A stretch of 64,000 nucleotides of DNA from Salegentibacter lacus (GTDB lineage Bacteria > Bacteroidota > Bacteroidia > Flavobacteriales > Flavobacteriaceae), in NCBI RefSeq assembly GCF_020164555.1, contig NZ_JAIQZB010000012.1, positions 1 through 64,000 of the forward strand. The letters run 5' to 3'. This document shows positions 15,738-24,409 of the stretch, piece by piece (position 1 is the first letter of the stretch; each line of letters begins with the position of its first letter). Both the position numbers and the translations under genes were made by a program. The notes under the pieces are model-generated. The model saw nothing but the letters and a program-made list of their open reading frames with translations, was not told the DNA's origin and did not search any database.

Positions 15738-16970
15738 TTATTTAGAACTTTTTGATGTCTTCGGCGCAAAATCTATAACTTTTTGATGTCTCAGCAAATC
15801 TTCAAAAGTTTCGCGTTCTCTAATTAAATGGCCTTTACCCTTGTACCATAAAACTTCGGCAGGGCGGTAGCGTGAATTAAAATTACTGGCCATAGAGAAA
15901 GAATAGGCCCCGGCGTTGCTAAAAGCGAGAATATCACCTTCGGTAATTTCGGCAATTCGGCGGTTGTTGGCAAAAGTATCGGTTTCGCAAATATAGCCTA
16001 CCACCGAGTAAAACCTGAATTTCCCCTCGGGATTGGAAACATTTTTAATATCGTGATGAGATCCATAAAACATTGGGCGAATTAGATGATTAAATCCGGT
16101 GTCAACTCCGGCGAAAACCGTAGAAGTGGTTTGTTTTATTACGTTCACTTTGGCCAGGAATTTTCCGGCTTCGCTCACTAAAAATTTTCCCGGTTCAAAA
16201 ACTAAGGTAAGTTCGCGCCCGTATTCTTTACAGAAATTTTTAAATCGCTCGGTTAATTTTTCTCCCAGTTCTTCAATATCGGTTTCAATGTCATTTTCAC
16301 GGTATGGTACTTTAAATCCGCTTCCAAAATCGAGAAACTGAAGATTTTTAAAGTTTTTAGCCGAATCAAATAAAATTTCTGAAGCACGCAGGAAAACTTC
16401 AATATCAAGAATATCGCTTCCGGTATGCATATGGATCCCATTAATATTCATTCCGGTATTTTCAACAATGCGCAGCAAAAGCGGCATTTGATGGATGGAA
16501 ATCCCGAATTTAGAATCTACGTGACCTACAGAAATTTTAGAATTTCCGCCAGCCAAAATATGCGGATTAATACGAATACAAACCGGAACATCGGGATGCT
16601 TGGCACCAAATTGTTCCAGGATAGAAAGGTTATCTATATTAATTTGAACTCCCAATCTCACCACCTGTTCAATTTCTTCTAAAGAAACTCCATTTGGTGT
16701 ATAAATAATATCTTTTGGCGCAACCCCGGCTTCAACCGCAAGCTTAACTTCCTGTACAGAAACCGTGTCCATCCCGCTGCCCAGGGAATTTAAATATTTC
16801 AGAATAGAAATATTAGAAAGCGCTTTTACCGCATAATGAATACGCAAATCTTTAACTTCAGAAAACGCATTTTTTAGTCGGTTAAACTGAAAAGCGATTT
16901 TTTCGGCATCATAAACATATACAGGGCTTCCAAATTCTTTGGCAACAGCAAGCAGATCTTGATTAGTCAT
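15738..16970 (-). CDS. lysA: Diaminopimelate decarboxylase
   Basis: 410 residues. This fold III PLP enzyme converts meso-diaminopimelate to lysine and CO2, the last lysine step. The PLP lysine is in HYAVKA (K49); HVDSKFG, GIHMHTGSD, FLDFGSGFKVPY and the glycine-rich EPGKFLVSEAG phosphate-binding segment follow in order, and CETDTFA provides the cysteine contributed across the dimer. Near the end GAYSFSMASNFNSRYRP is the usual C-terminal motif. Complete length. It heads a short run with two genes downstream. Confidence 0.96.
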   Translation of the reverse strand: MTNQDLLAVAKEFGSPVYVYDAEKIAFQFNRLKNAFSEVKDLRIHYAVKALSNISILKYLNSLGSGMDTVSVQEVKLAVEAGVAPKDIIYTPNGVSLEEIEQVVRLGVQINIDNLSILEQFGAKHPDVPVCIRINPHILAGGNSKISVGHVDSKFGISIHQMPLLLRIVENTGMNINGIHMHTGSDILDIEVFLRASEILFDSAKNFKNLQFLDFGSGFKVPYRENDIETDIEELGEKLTERFKNFCKEYGRELTLVFEPGKFLVSEAGKFLAKVNVIKQTTSTVFAGVDTGFNHLIRPMFYGSHHDIKNVSNPEGKFRFYSVVGYICETDTFANNRRIAEITEGDILAFSNAGAYSFSMASNFNSRYRPAEVLWYKGKGHLIRERETFEDLLRHQKVIDFAPKTSKSSK

Positions 16971-17082
16971 AATAATTAAAAAATTTAAGTGGCAAAAAAC
17001 AGGAGAAATTTGAACTCACACAAGTGCAAGTCTCAAAAATAACGAATTCCCTGAAATTGTTAATATTTAAAGAGAAGATACT

Positions 17083-18255
17083 TTAACTCGCGGTTGCTAC
17101 GGTACTTTCTTTTCGCTTTCTAATAAGAATAATTGCCAGGGCGATAAAAACACCCAGTCCGGCCATAATAGCGCCAACCAATGAGGCCGAAGTAAAACTA
17201 TAACCAAAGGCGATGGGTAATCCGGCAAAGTAAGCACCGGAAGCATTTCCCATATTAAATGCACTTTGGTTCATAGACGAGCCCAAACTTTCTGAGCCCT
17301 TGGCTGAGTTGATCATCACCATTTGTATTGGAGTGGAAAGACAAAAAGCGATGGTGGCGATTAGAAAAGTCATTACCAAAATTGCGATTTGGTTTTCGGC
17401 TACGTACGCGTTGGTAATTAAAGCGAAAACCATTAAAATCATACTCATAATCACCGCATAAATAGGAGAGAATTTTTCGGCAAGTTTAGCGCCAATCAGG
17501 TTTCCTATAACCATTCCTACACCGGCAAGAATCATCACATAACTTACAAATCCTTCTGGGTGGCCTGCTACATCGGTAATTAACGGCGCGATATAACTAT
17601 ACCAGGCAAAAAAGCCACCGGTTCCAATTGTAGTGAGTAAAACCACCATCCAGAGTTCGCCGCGTTTAAGTACATTTAAGTCTTTTCTAATTCCTTCAGA
17701 AGAAGATTTTGGAAGTTCTGGCATCCAGAATTTCACGCTGGCAATGGCCAGTAAACCAATTACACCCACCAGCATAAAAGAAACATTCCAGCTATAATTA
17801 TGCCCTAAATAAGTTCCCAGCGGAACTCCAAATACATTGGCCAGGGTTAGTCCGGTAAACATAATGGCTATGGCCTGAGCCGATTTCCCCGGTTTTGCCA
17901 ATTGGCCGGCAACCACGGCGCCAATTCCGAAAAAAGCTCCGTGCGGTAAACCCGATAGAAAACGGGAAACCAGTAATAACTCGTAAGAATTAGCAAAAGC
18001 CGAAAGTGAATTAAACACCGTAAACCAAACCATAAGCAAAAGCAGGGTCTTATGGGCAGGCCATTTTCCACCAAAAGCAGTAAGCAAAGGCGCGCCTACT
18101 ACCACACCTAAAGCATAAGCCGAGATAAAATGTCCGGCCTGGGGAATACTTATGTTTAGTGCCGAAGCTACATCTGGAAGAATTCCCATAATCACAAATT
18201 CGGTCATTCCAATCCCAAAACCTCCAATAGCCAATGCAACAAGTGCTTTATTCAT
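17083..18255 (-). CDS. MFS exporter, AraJ/drug-efflux type
   Basis: 390 residues, about 12 membrane segments. The start (ALAIGGFGIGMTEFVIMGILPDVA) and the SGLPHGAFFGIGAVVAGQLA segment are hallmarks of the AraJ/YdhP group of the major facilitator superfamily, proton-driven exporters of sugars or drugs. The substrate cannot be deduced. It is transcribed alone, divergently from sucC. Confidence 0.92.
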   Translation of the reverse strand: MNKALVALAIGGFGIGMTEFVIMGILPDVASALNISIPQAGHFISAYALGVVVGAPLLTAFGGKWPAHKTLLLLMVWFTVFNSLSAFANSYELLLVSRFLSGLPHGAFFGIGAVVAGQLAKPGKSAQAIAIMFTGLTLANVFGVPLGTYLGHNYSWNVSFMLVGVIGLLAIASVKFWMPELPKSSSEGIRKDLNVLKRGELWMVVLLTTIGTGGFFAWYSYIAPLITDVAGHPEGFVSYVMILAGVGMVIGNLIGAKLAEKFSPIYAVIMSMILMVFALITNAYVAENQIAILVMTFLIATIAFCLSTPIQMVMINSAKGSESLGSSMNQSAFNMGNASGAYFAGLPIAFGYSFTSASLVGAIMAGLGVFIALAIILIRKRKESTVATAS

Positions 18256-18282
18256 TCTTTTGGTTAATTTTTAAGCAAGGGG

Positions 18283-18290
18283 CAAAATTA
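18283..18290 (-). promoter_or_regulatory. Promoter -7 element of the MFS gene
   Basis: On the minus strand TAATTTTG, an exact TAnnTTTG match, lies about 28 bases before the MFS start. No clear TTG at -33. Confidence 0.5.
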
Positions 18291-18472
18291 AACTGGATAT
18301 GGTTAATAACATAAAATTTAGGTAAAAACCTACGATAAGCTTATAGTTGTGAAATCGCAGTAATAACGTGGATTTAGAAAATCCTGATTCCTTAACGAAA
18401 TGCTAAATTTTTCTGCGGAATTAGATTATAGCAGGGCTGGGGATATCGTAAAAAAGATTGGTACAATAGCTA

Positions 18473-18480
18473 TACATTTG
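18473..18480 (+). promoter_or_regulatory. Promoter -7 element of sucC
   Basis: TACATTTG matches TAnnTTTG about 43 bases before the sucC ATG. The nearest TTG upstream is only 12 bases away, closer than the usual 17-23. Confidence 0.5.
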
Positions 18481-18523
18481 TTACTTTTGCTAACCGTAAT
18501 AAATACTGAAGAAATAGCTGATT

Positions 18524-19720
18524 ATGAACATACACGAATATCAAGGAAAAGAGATTTTAAGCAGTTTTGGCGTTCGCATTCAACGCGGTTTAGTTGCGCA
18601 TAATGCAAAAGAAGCCGTAGATGCTGCCAAAGAACTAACCGAACAAACCGGTACCGGATGGCACGTTATTAAGGCTCAGGTACACGCCGGTGGCCGCGGA
18701 AAAGGCGGTGGTGTTAAACTAGCAAAAAACCTTAAAGAGGTTGAAGAAATAGCAGGAAACATTATTGGGATGAACCTTGTGACTCCACAAACTTCTGCCG
18801 AAGGTAAAAAAGTACACCAGGTGTTGATAGCCGAGGATGTTTATTATCCTGGCGACAACGAGCCAGAAGAGTACTATATGTCTGTATTGCTAAACCGTGC
18901 AACCGGTCGTAATATGATTATGTATTCTCCCGAAGGTGGTGTGGATATTGAAAGCGTTGCAGAGGAAACTCCGCATTTAATCTTTAATGAAGAAATTGAT
19001 CCTTCAACAGGGTTAATGCCATTTCAGGCGAGAAGAATTGCTTTTAATTTCGGACTTAGCGGAACTGCTTTTAAGGAAATGACAAAATTCGTAATGGCTC
19101 TTTACAAAGCCTTCGAAAAATCTGACTCTTCACTTTTTGAGATCAACCCGGTTTTAAAAACCAGTGATGATAAAATCCTTGCAGTTGATGCAAAAGTAAC
19201 CCTTGATGATAATGCGCTTTTCCGTCATAAAGACTATGCTGAGATGCGTGATATTCGTGAAGAAAATCAAACTGAAGTTGAAGCTGGGGAAGTCGGGCTT
19301 AATTTTGTAAACCTAGACGGAAACGTAGGTTGTATGGTAAATGGTGCCGGACTTGCGATGGCAACAATGGACCTTATTAAACAAGCAGGTGGTGAGCCGG
19401 CTAACTTCCTTGACGTTGGTGGTACAGCTGATGCCAAGAGAGTTGAAGAAGCTTTCCGTTTGATCTTAAAAGATGATAAAGTTGAAGCGATCCTGGTAAA
19501 TATCTTTGGAGGAATTGTTCGTTGTGACCGAGTGGCGCAAGGAATTGTAGATGCCTACAAAAACCTTGGAGATACTATTGATGTGCCAATTATTGTACGT
19601 CTACAGGGAACCAATGCAGATATAGCCAAGAAATTAATTGACGATAGCGGATTTAAGATTCACTCTGCAGTACAATTCCAGGAAGCTGCTGATAAAGTAC
19701 AGGAAGTACTTAAAAAATAA
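18524..19720 (+). CDS. sucC: Succinyl-CoA synthetase, beta subunit (ADP-forming)
   Basis: 398 residues, the full beta subunit that with SucD makes succinate and ATP (or GTP) from succinyl-CoA in the citric acid cycle. It starts MNIHEYQGKEIL, typical of the family, has the ATP-grasp residues (KAQVHAGGRGKGGGVK, FEINPVL) and the C-terminal LDVGGTADAKRVEEAF and NIFGGIVRCDRVAQGI. The alpha subunit gene is not in the window; in many Bacteroidota sucC and sucD are separated. It is followed by a terminator carrying a repeat in its loop. Confidence 0.97.
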   Translation: MNIHEYQGKEILSSFGVRIQRGLVAHNAKEAVDAAKELTEQTGTGWHVIKAQVHAGGRGKGGGVKLAKNLKEVEEIAGNIIGMNLVTPQTSAEGKKVHQVLIAEDVYYPGDNEPEEYYMSVLLNRATGRNMIMYSPEGGVDIESVAEETPHLIFNEEIDPSTGLMPFQARRIAFNFGLSGTAFKEMTKFVMALYKAFEKSDSSLFEINPVLKTSDDKILAVDAKVTLDDNALFRHKDYAEMRDIREENQTEVEAGEVGLNFVNLDGNVGCMVNGAGLAMATMDLIKQAGGEPANFLDVGGTADAKRVEEAFRLILKDDKVEAILVNIFGGIVRCDRVAQGIVDAYKNLGDTIDVPIIVRLQGTNADIAKKLIDDSGFKIHSAVQFQEAADKVQEVLKK

Positions 19721-19750
19721 ATTTTCACAGGAATTTATTTCTGTAAAATT

Positions 19751-19830
19751 AAGACTGTCTAAAGTGAATCGTGTTAGATCCTGAAACAAGTTCAGGATGA
19801 CCTAATAAGATAATTTTAGACAGTTTTTTT
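19751..19830 (+). terminator. sucC terminator with a palindromic repeat in the loop
   Basis: The arm actgtctaaa (19754-19763) pairs with tttagacagt (19815-19824), which runs into eight T. The 51-base loop holds family A repeat copy 2. With weaker pairs the stem extends to 13. Confidence 0.65.
19774..19802. repeat. Family A palindromic repeat, copy 2 (single unit)
   Basis: ttagatcctgaaacaagttcaggatgacc is one half-unit of the family; the palindrome is atcctgaa / ttcaggat. It lies entirely inside the loop of the sucC terminator. Confidence 0.75.
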
Positions 19831-19914
19831 GTGCATGAATGTTAGCGATTGGATAACAATTTTTTTTATTCGAAGCAGAAAAGTCTTAGGCTTTTCCAAA
19901 TTATAAACAATAAA

Positions 19915-19937
19915 AAACCCGGTTCATCACCGGGTTT
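19915..19937. terminator. Bidirectional terminator
   Basis: A 9-bp stem (aaacccggt / accgggttt) with a 5-base loop, A-rich on the left and T-rich on the right, lies between the convergent sucC and MBL hydrolase genes and can end both transcripts. Confidence 0.85.
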
Positions 19938-19958
19938 TACTTTTTATAATCAGGATTT

Positions 19959-20771
19959 TTATTCTTCTTCTCTGTCAGGATACCATTCCAGCATTTTCAC
20001 TTTAATAGCTGTGTTGCCTTCGTTAACCAATTCTTTAAATTTTTCAACATCGGCAAATCCCTCCTGACCTCTAAAATGGTAAGGAATTACTTTTTCAGGT
20101 GCAAAGGCTAAAACGCCATCGGCAGCTTCTTCTACGGTCATCGTGTACGGAAGGTTCATTGGGATTAAAGCAATTTCAATATTTTCCAGTTCCTTCATTT
20201 CAGGAATATTTTCGGTATCACCCGCAATATAAAGTCGTTGTCCGTTTTTCTCTACAACATAGCCGTTACCACGTCCTTTAGGGTGAAAAGCTTCAGGGTC
20301 TTCAGGAAGGTTGTACATTGGGATGGCTTCAATATAGAAATCAAGTACGCGAGTTATTGCGCCATTTTCCAGAGTTCTAACAACATCATTCATTTCATCC
20401 GGCAGTTCATCTTTTACCGCTTGCGGAACAATAATATGTACGCCTTCCAGGTCTATGGCCTGTAAAGTTTCAGCGCTCATGTGATCTCCGTGAATATCGG
20501 TAATGAGGATGAAATCTGGTTTTTCTTTTCCTTCAAAAGCTTCAGCACCGCCTACGGGATCTATATAAAAAGTGGCATCGCCCCAGTTAATCACCGCCGT
20601 AGCGTGGGAAATGGGTTGGATGTCTATGTTAACCGAATCAGCCACCAGAACGTTATTTGCCTCGCCATACGGATTTTCGGTGATCGTATCTTCCTTTTGT
20701 TTTTCTTTTTCTTCATCCTTGCAGCCGGTAAAAAGAATTCCCACTGCGAGTAAAGTGAATAAATATTTCAT
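19959..20771 (-). CDS. Lipoprotein MBL-fold metallohydrolase (UlaG-like)
   Basis: 270 residues with lipobox FTGC (C16), so exported and membrane-anchored. The fold is the UlaG-type metallo-beta-lactamase: SHATAVINWGDATFYIDPVGG, DIHGDH (the metal motif, close to HxHxDH, with the first histidine replaced by aspartate in TDIHGDHMS), GDTENIPEM and PYHFRGQ. Related proteins act as lactonases or phosphodiesterases. An exported member is common in Bacteroidota. Substrate unknown. Confidence 0.87.
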   Translation of the reverse strand: MKYLFTLLAVGILFTGCKDEEKEKQKEDTITENPYGEANNVLVADSVNIDIQPISHATAVINWGDATFYIDPVGGAEAFEGKEKPDFILITDIHGDHMSAETLQAIDLEGVHIIVPQAVKDELPDEMNDVVRTLENGAITRVLDFYIEAIPMYNLPEDPEAFHPKGRGNGYVVEKNGQRLYIAGDTENIPEMKELENIEIALIPMNLPYTMTVEEAADGVLAFAPEKVIPYHFRGQEGFADVEKFKELVNEGNTAIKVKMLEWYPDREEE

Positions 20772-20834
20772 ATTTGGTTGTTTTGCATTAAAATTAAGGA
20801 ACAGAGAATAGAATAACTTAGCTTTTGTAAAAAT

Positions 20835-21293
20835 TTAAGAAAGATCAAGCCGCATCTTTATATCTCCACGTGTGTAGGGATTGTTTTCTCCAATAGGAAT
20901 TTCCCTGAAACCATATTTTTTATAGATATAAATGGCATTTTCAAGCTTTCTGTTCGAAAAGATAATCAGATGATCCCAGTCCTGTTTTTTAGCGAAATCG
21001 AGGGTGTGTTCCATTAATTTCTGACCTATTTTCTTTCCCTGGTATTCAGGACTTACGGCCATTTTGGTAAGCTCAAAAATTCCGGTGTCAATTTTCATTA
21101 AAGCCACACAGCCAATAATTTTATCGCCGTCTTTTATTAAAAAGATATTCCCACCAGGTTCAATAATATATTTTTCGGGTTTTCCCAGAACTTCCTGATC
21201 GTGAGGTTCTACCCAAAAATATTTTTCAAGCCAGGCTATATTTAGTTCCTTGAAATCTTTGGCGTATTGAGGTTGGTAAGCAATTATTTCCAT
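20835..21293 (-). CDS. GNAT N-acetyltransferase
   Basis: 152 residues with the GNAT fold: VALMKIDTGIFELTKMAVSPEYQGKKIGQKLMEHTL contains motif A (Q/RxxGxG/A as QGKKIG) that binds acetyl-CoA, followed by the C-terminal IYIYKKYGFREI strand. Substrate unknown. Single gene, divergent from trehalase. Confidence 0.9.
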   Translation of the reverse strand: MEIIAYQPQYAKDFKELNIAWLEKYFWVEPHDQEVLGKPEKYIIEPGGNIFLIKDGDKIIGCVALMKIDTGIFELTKMAVSPEYQGKKIGQKLMEHTLDFAKKQDWDHLIIFSNRKLENAIYIYKKYGFREIPIGENNPYTRGDIKMRLDLS

Positions 21294-21424
21294 TTTCTTA
21301 TTCTTAATTTCTGGCTAAAATAGAAAATAATGCTGTTTCTGCAGATTGACTTCAGACCCAAAACCTTGATTTATAAATTATTTTTTACTTTCACAGCTGT
21401 TTGACTAATTAAAAATTGAATTGT

Positions 21425-23029
21425 ATGAAAAGGCTTTCAGTAAACTTCCTGTTTTTATGTTCTTTTTTACTATTAAATGCCTGCTCTTCAGTTATAAAGC
21501 CTGAAGAAAAGCAAGTAAGCATCCTGCCGCCCCAAGATCTTTACGGAAAATTGTTTTTTGATGTCCAGGAAAATGAATCCTTGTTTTCTGATAGCAAAAC
21601 TTTTGTAGATGCGGTACCGCGCATTGCTCCAGCAGATATTCGGAAGAAATATTCTGAAGAGAAACCTGAGACCAACGCTGAAATGATGGCTTTTTTAAAT
21701 GAAAACTTCCTAATCCCGGAAGCGAACAACAATTACGAGACTGATTCTTCTTCCATTAATCTACATATAAATAAATTATGGGATGTGCTCAAACGCCCAG
21801 CAGATAAACAAGTTTCGGGAACCCTGATTCCATTACCGAATCCCTATATTGTTCCAGGCGGTAGATTTCGTGAGATCTATTACTGGGATAGTTATTTCAC
21901 TATGCTTGGTTTGCAGGAAGACGGGGAAATAGAAACTATCAGGAATATGGTAGATAATTTTGCCTGGCTCATCGAAAGTTATGGTTTTATTCCCAACGGA
22001 AACCGAACTTATTATTTAAGCCGTTCCCAACCGCCATTTTTTGCAAAGATGGTAGAACTGCTCGCCGAAATTGAAGGGGAAGAGGTTTATACAGAATACC
22101 TTCCGGCATTGCAAAAAGAATATGATTTCTGGATGGACGGCAGCGGTAATGCAGATTTGGAGGCTTATAAAAGAGTGGTGAAGCTTCCCGATGGGGAGAT
22201 TTTAAATCGGTACTGGGATAATAAAGACACCCCAAGACCGGAGAGCTATCGTGAGGATGTAGAAACCGCCGAAAAGGCCATTGCAGAAAATCCAAAGCGT
22301 ACCAGGGAGGAAATCTATCGCGATCTAAGGGCCGGCGCCGAATCAGGTTGGGATTTTTCCAGCCGATGGCTGAGTATAAATGGAAATGGGGATTTTAATC
22401 TTTACAGTATATATACCACGCAAATTATTCCGGTAGATCTTAACAGCTTGCTTTATAATTTGGAGCAAACACTTGCCCGGGCCTATGAACTGGAAGCAGC
22501 ATCTGAAAAGGTTGAGGTTTACCTGAAAAAAGCAGAAAATCGAAAGGCCGCTATTCAGAAATATCTTTGGGAAGAAGGGACCGGTTTTTATTTCGATTAC
22601 AATTTTAAAAAGGCGCATACAACCGGAATCTATTCGCTGGCTGGGGTTTATCCACTCTTTTTTGAAATTTCAGAAGATGAGCAGGCTAGCACGGTGTCTA
22701 ATACCCTGGAGCAGGTTTTCCTAAGACCAGGCGGACTTGTAAGTACTCCGCATAATACCGGGCAACAATGGGATGCGCCAAATGGTTGGGCTCCCTTGCA
22801 GTATATGAGTATTGAAGGGTTACGGAATTATGGTATAGACCAACTGGCTTCAGAGATTAAGGAGCGCTGGTTAAAACTTAACCAAAACGTCTATGAGAAT
22901 ACTTATAAATTGCTGGAAAAATATAATGTTGAAGACCTGAGTAAAGAGAGCGGAGGCGGGGAATATCCAACCCAGGATGGCTTTGGCTGGACAAACGGTG
23001 TCTACCAGAAATTGTCAAAAGAAGAATAA
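21425..23029 (+). CDS. treA: Periplasmic alpha,alpha-trehalase (GH37), lipoprotein
   Basis: 534 residues from the ATG at 21425 (a TTG 3 codons earlier is less likely). A lipoprotein signal with the lipobox LNAC (C20) sends it to the periplasm or surface. Both GH37 signatures are present: PGGRFREIYYWDSYF (144-158) and QWDAPNGWAPLQ near residue 448, plus RAGAESGWDFSSRW with the catalytic acid aspartate region. It hydrolyses trehalose to two glucose. The C-terminal GGGEYPTQDGFGWTNGVY is also family-typical. No sugar transporter or regulator lies beside it. Confidence 0.95.
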   Translation: MKRLSVNFLFLCSFLLLNACSSVIKPEEKQVSILPPQDLYGKLFFDVQENESLFSDSKTFVDAVPRIAPADIRKKYSEEKPETNAEMMAFLNENFLIPEANNNYETDSSSINLHINKLWDVLKRPADKQVSGTLIPLPNPYIVPGGRFREIYYWDSYFTMLGLQEDGEIETIRNMVDNFAWLIESYGFIPNGNRTYYLSRSQPPFFAKMVELLAEIEGEEVYTEYLPALQKEYDFWMDGSGNADLEAYKRVVKLPDGEILNRYWDNKDTPRPESYREDVETAEKAIAENPKRTREEIYRDLRAGAESGWDFSSRWLSINGNGDFNLYSIYTTQIIPVDLNSLLYNLEQTLARAYELEAASEKVEVYLKKAENRKAAIQKYLWEEGTGFYFDYNFKKAHTTGIYSLAGVYPLFFEISEDEQASTVSNTLEQVFLRPGGLVSTPHNTGQQWDAPNGWAPLQYMSIEGLRNYGIDQLASEIKERWLKLNQNVYENTYKLLEKYNVEDLSKESGGGEYPTQDGFGWTNGVYQKLSKEE

Positions 23030-23043
23030 AGAATCCGGTAGGT

Positions 23044-23409
23044 TTACTTCTGGTCTGTGGTTCTGTTCTTTTCTTGTTTCCAGGGCAATTTTCCTTCTAT
23101 TTCTACTTCCAGCGTAAAACTCAAAAACGTTCGAATCAGAATTATGAGTCCGAGTTTCAGAATTTGTTCCATTTCTGCATCGTAAACTACTGTAGCGATA
23201 ATATCGGCGGCGATCAGGATCTCCAGCCCTAGCAGAATAGCACGGCCCAATTCCTCACGAATCTGTTGAAAACTCCTGACTTCCTTTCCCTGTCGCTTAA
23301 AAGCATACCGGCCCAATGCGAGAAATGTACCGATTACCATGACCAGAATCCCTACTACTTCTATTACCAGCGCAGTTATTTCAATTAGTTTTCCTACCTT
23401 ATCTTCCAT
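23044..23409 (-). CDS. DUF1622 membrane protein
   Basis: 121 residues, three membrane segments, matching DUF1622 (IREELGRAILLGLEILIAADII is the recognisable core). Function unknown. Its ATG lies inside the end of hutG (11 base overlap), so it is translated from the hut transcript. Confidence 0.88.
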   Translation of the reverse strand: MEDKVGKLIEITALVIEVVGILVMVIGTFLALGRYAFKRQGKEVRSFQQIREELGRAILLGLEILIAADIIATVVYDAEMEQILKLGLIILIRTFLSFTLEVEIEGKLPWKQEKNRTTDQK

Positions 23410-24409
23410 AGTCTGCTTTCATAAAATCTGTTAGAAAAAACGATAATGCTTTTCCAACCTGTCCCACGCTTTCCTGAGTAGGAGCAGCTTCGCAAATATG
23501 TAGATATTTACAATTTTTTTCTTCGGAAGTAAGTTGAATAAAATTCCTCACCATATTCAGGGCAAATCCTGAAGGCGATTTCGCGCTCGATGGAAAATTT
23601 ATAATTGCATCACAATCCAGTTCTAACCCAAAAGCCAGCTTATTCACAAATTCCAGTTGCGAATTGAAAGCTGCCATTTTTCCTTGGTGGGTTTGTAAAA
23701 TAAGGTCTTCGAAAAGATGAAATTTAATATTAGAAACCGATTTTATCTCGTTAAAAATATACTGAGGCGTATAATTCTTATGCAAACCAAATATCGCATA
23801 TTTTCCTAAAAACCCATCACGTTGCGCAAAGCTGAACCCATTCCCACTGTGGCGATGTTCCAGTTTTCTAAGATCGGTATGTGCATCGATATTTAGAATA
23901 TTCAACGGTTTTTTTATTGCTTTAGAAGTTCCTTTTATATTCCCGTAGGCATTGTTATGACCGCCGCCAATAATGATTGGTATTTTTCCGGCTAAAACAA
24001 TCTTCTCTATCAACAAGCTTACTTTTTCGTCAATTGTTTCTACCAGGTCGCCGAGTTTGGGGTAGTAGTTAGGGTCATTTTCATCGATATTGACTGCTTT
24101 TGCCATTTCAGCTTTACAATCAATTTCCCCGAGTAAGATAATGTTTTCTGGAGCTGTAAATTCGTTTTTCTGAATATTCAATAGCGAACTTAAACAAGCC
24201 TCCCAGGCTTTTGAAGCGCCTGCTTTTCCGTGATTGGCTCTAACGCCAATATCTTCCGGAATTCCAAAAAGCACGTATCTAGCGTTAGATTCTTTTAAAT
24301 TATGCAGACTTTCAATAAATGCAATCTTTTCTCCAAATCGGGTTTCACCATCCCGTACCGAGATAAATTTTTCAACCGATTTATAGTTGTAGATTTTCAA
24401 TCCCTCCAT
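23399..24409 (-). CDS. hutG: Formimidoylglutamase (arginase/ureohydrolase family)
   Basis: 336 residues of the ureohydrolase superfamily. Manganese ligands are visible: GGGHNNAYG, NIDAHTDLR and LELDCDAI. The operon partner hutI makes formiminoglutamate hydrolysis (to glutamate and formamide) the best guess over arginase or agmatinase. Its ATG overlaps the hutI stop by one base (TAATG), showing coupling. Histidase and urocanase genes are not in the window. Confidence 0.87.
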   Translation of the reverse strand: MEGLKIYNYKSVEKFISVRDGETRFGEKIAFIESLHNLKESNARYVLFGIPEDIGVRANHGKAGASKAWEACLSSLLNIQKNEFTAPENIILLGEIDCKAEMAKAVNIDENDPNYYPKLGDLVETIDEKVSLLIEKIVLAGKIPIIIGGGHNNAYGNIKGTSKAIKKPLNILNIDAHTDLRKLEHRHSGNGFSFAQRDGFLGKYAIFGLHKNYTPQYIFNEIKSVSNIKFHLFEDLILQTHQGKMAAFNSQLEFVNKLAFGLELDCDAIINFPSSAKSPSGFALNMVRNFIQLTSEEKNCKYLHICEAAPTQESVGQVGKALSFFLTDFMKADYGR

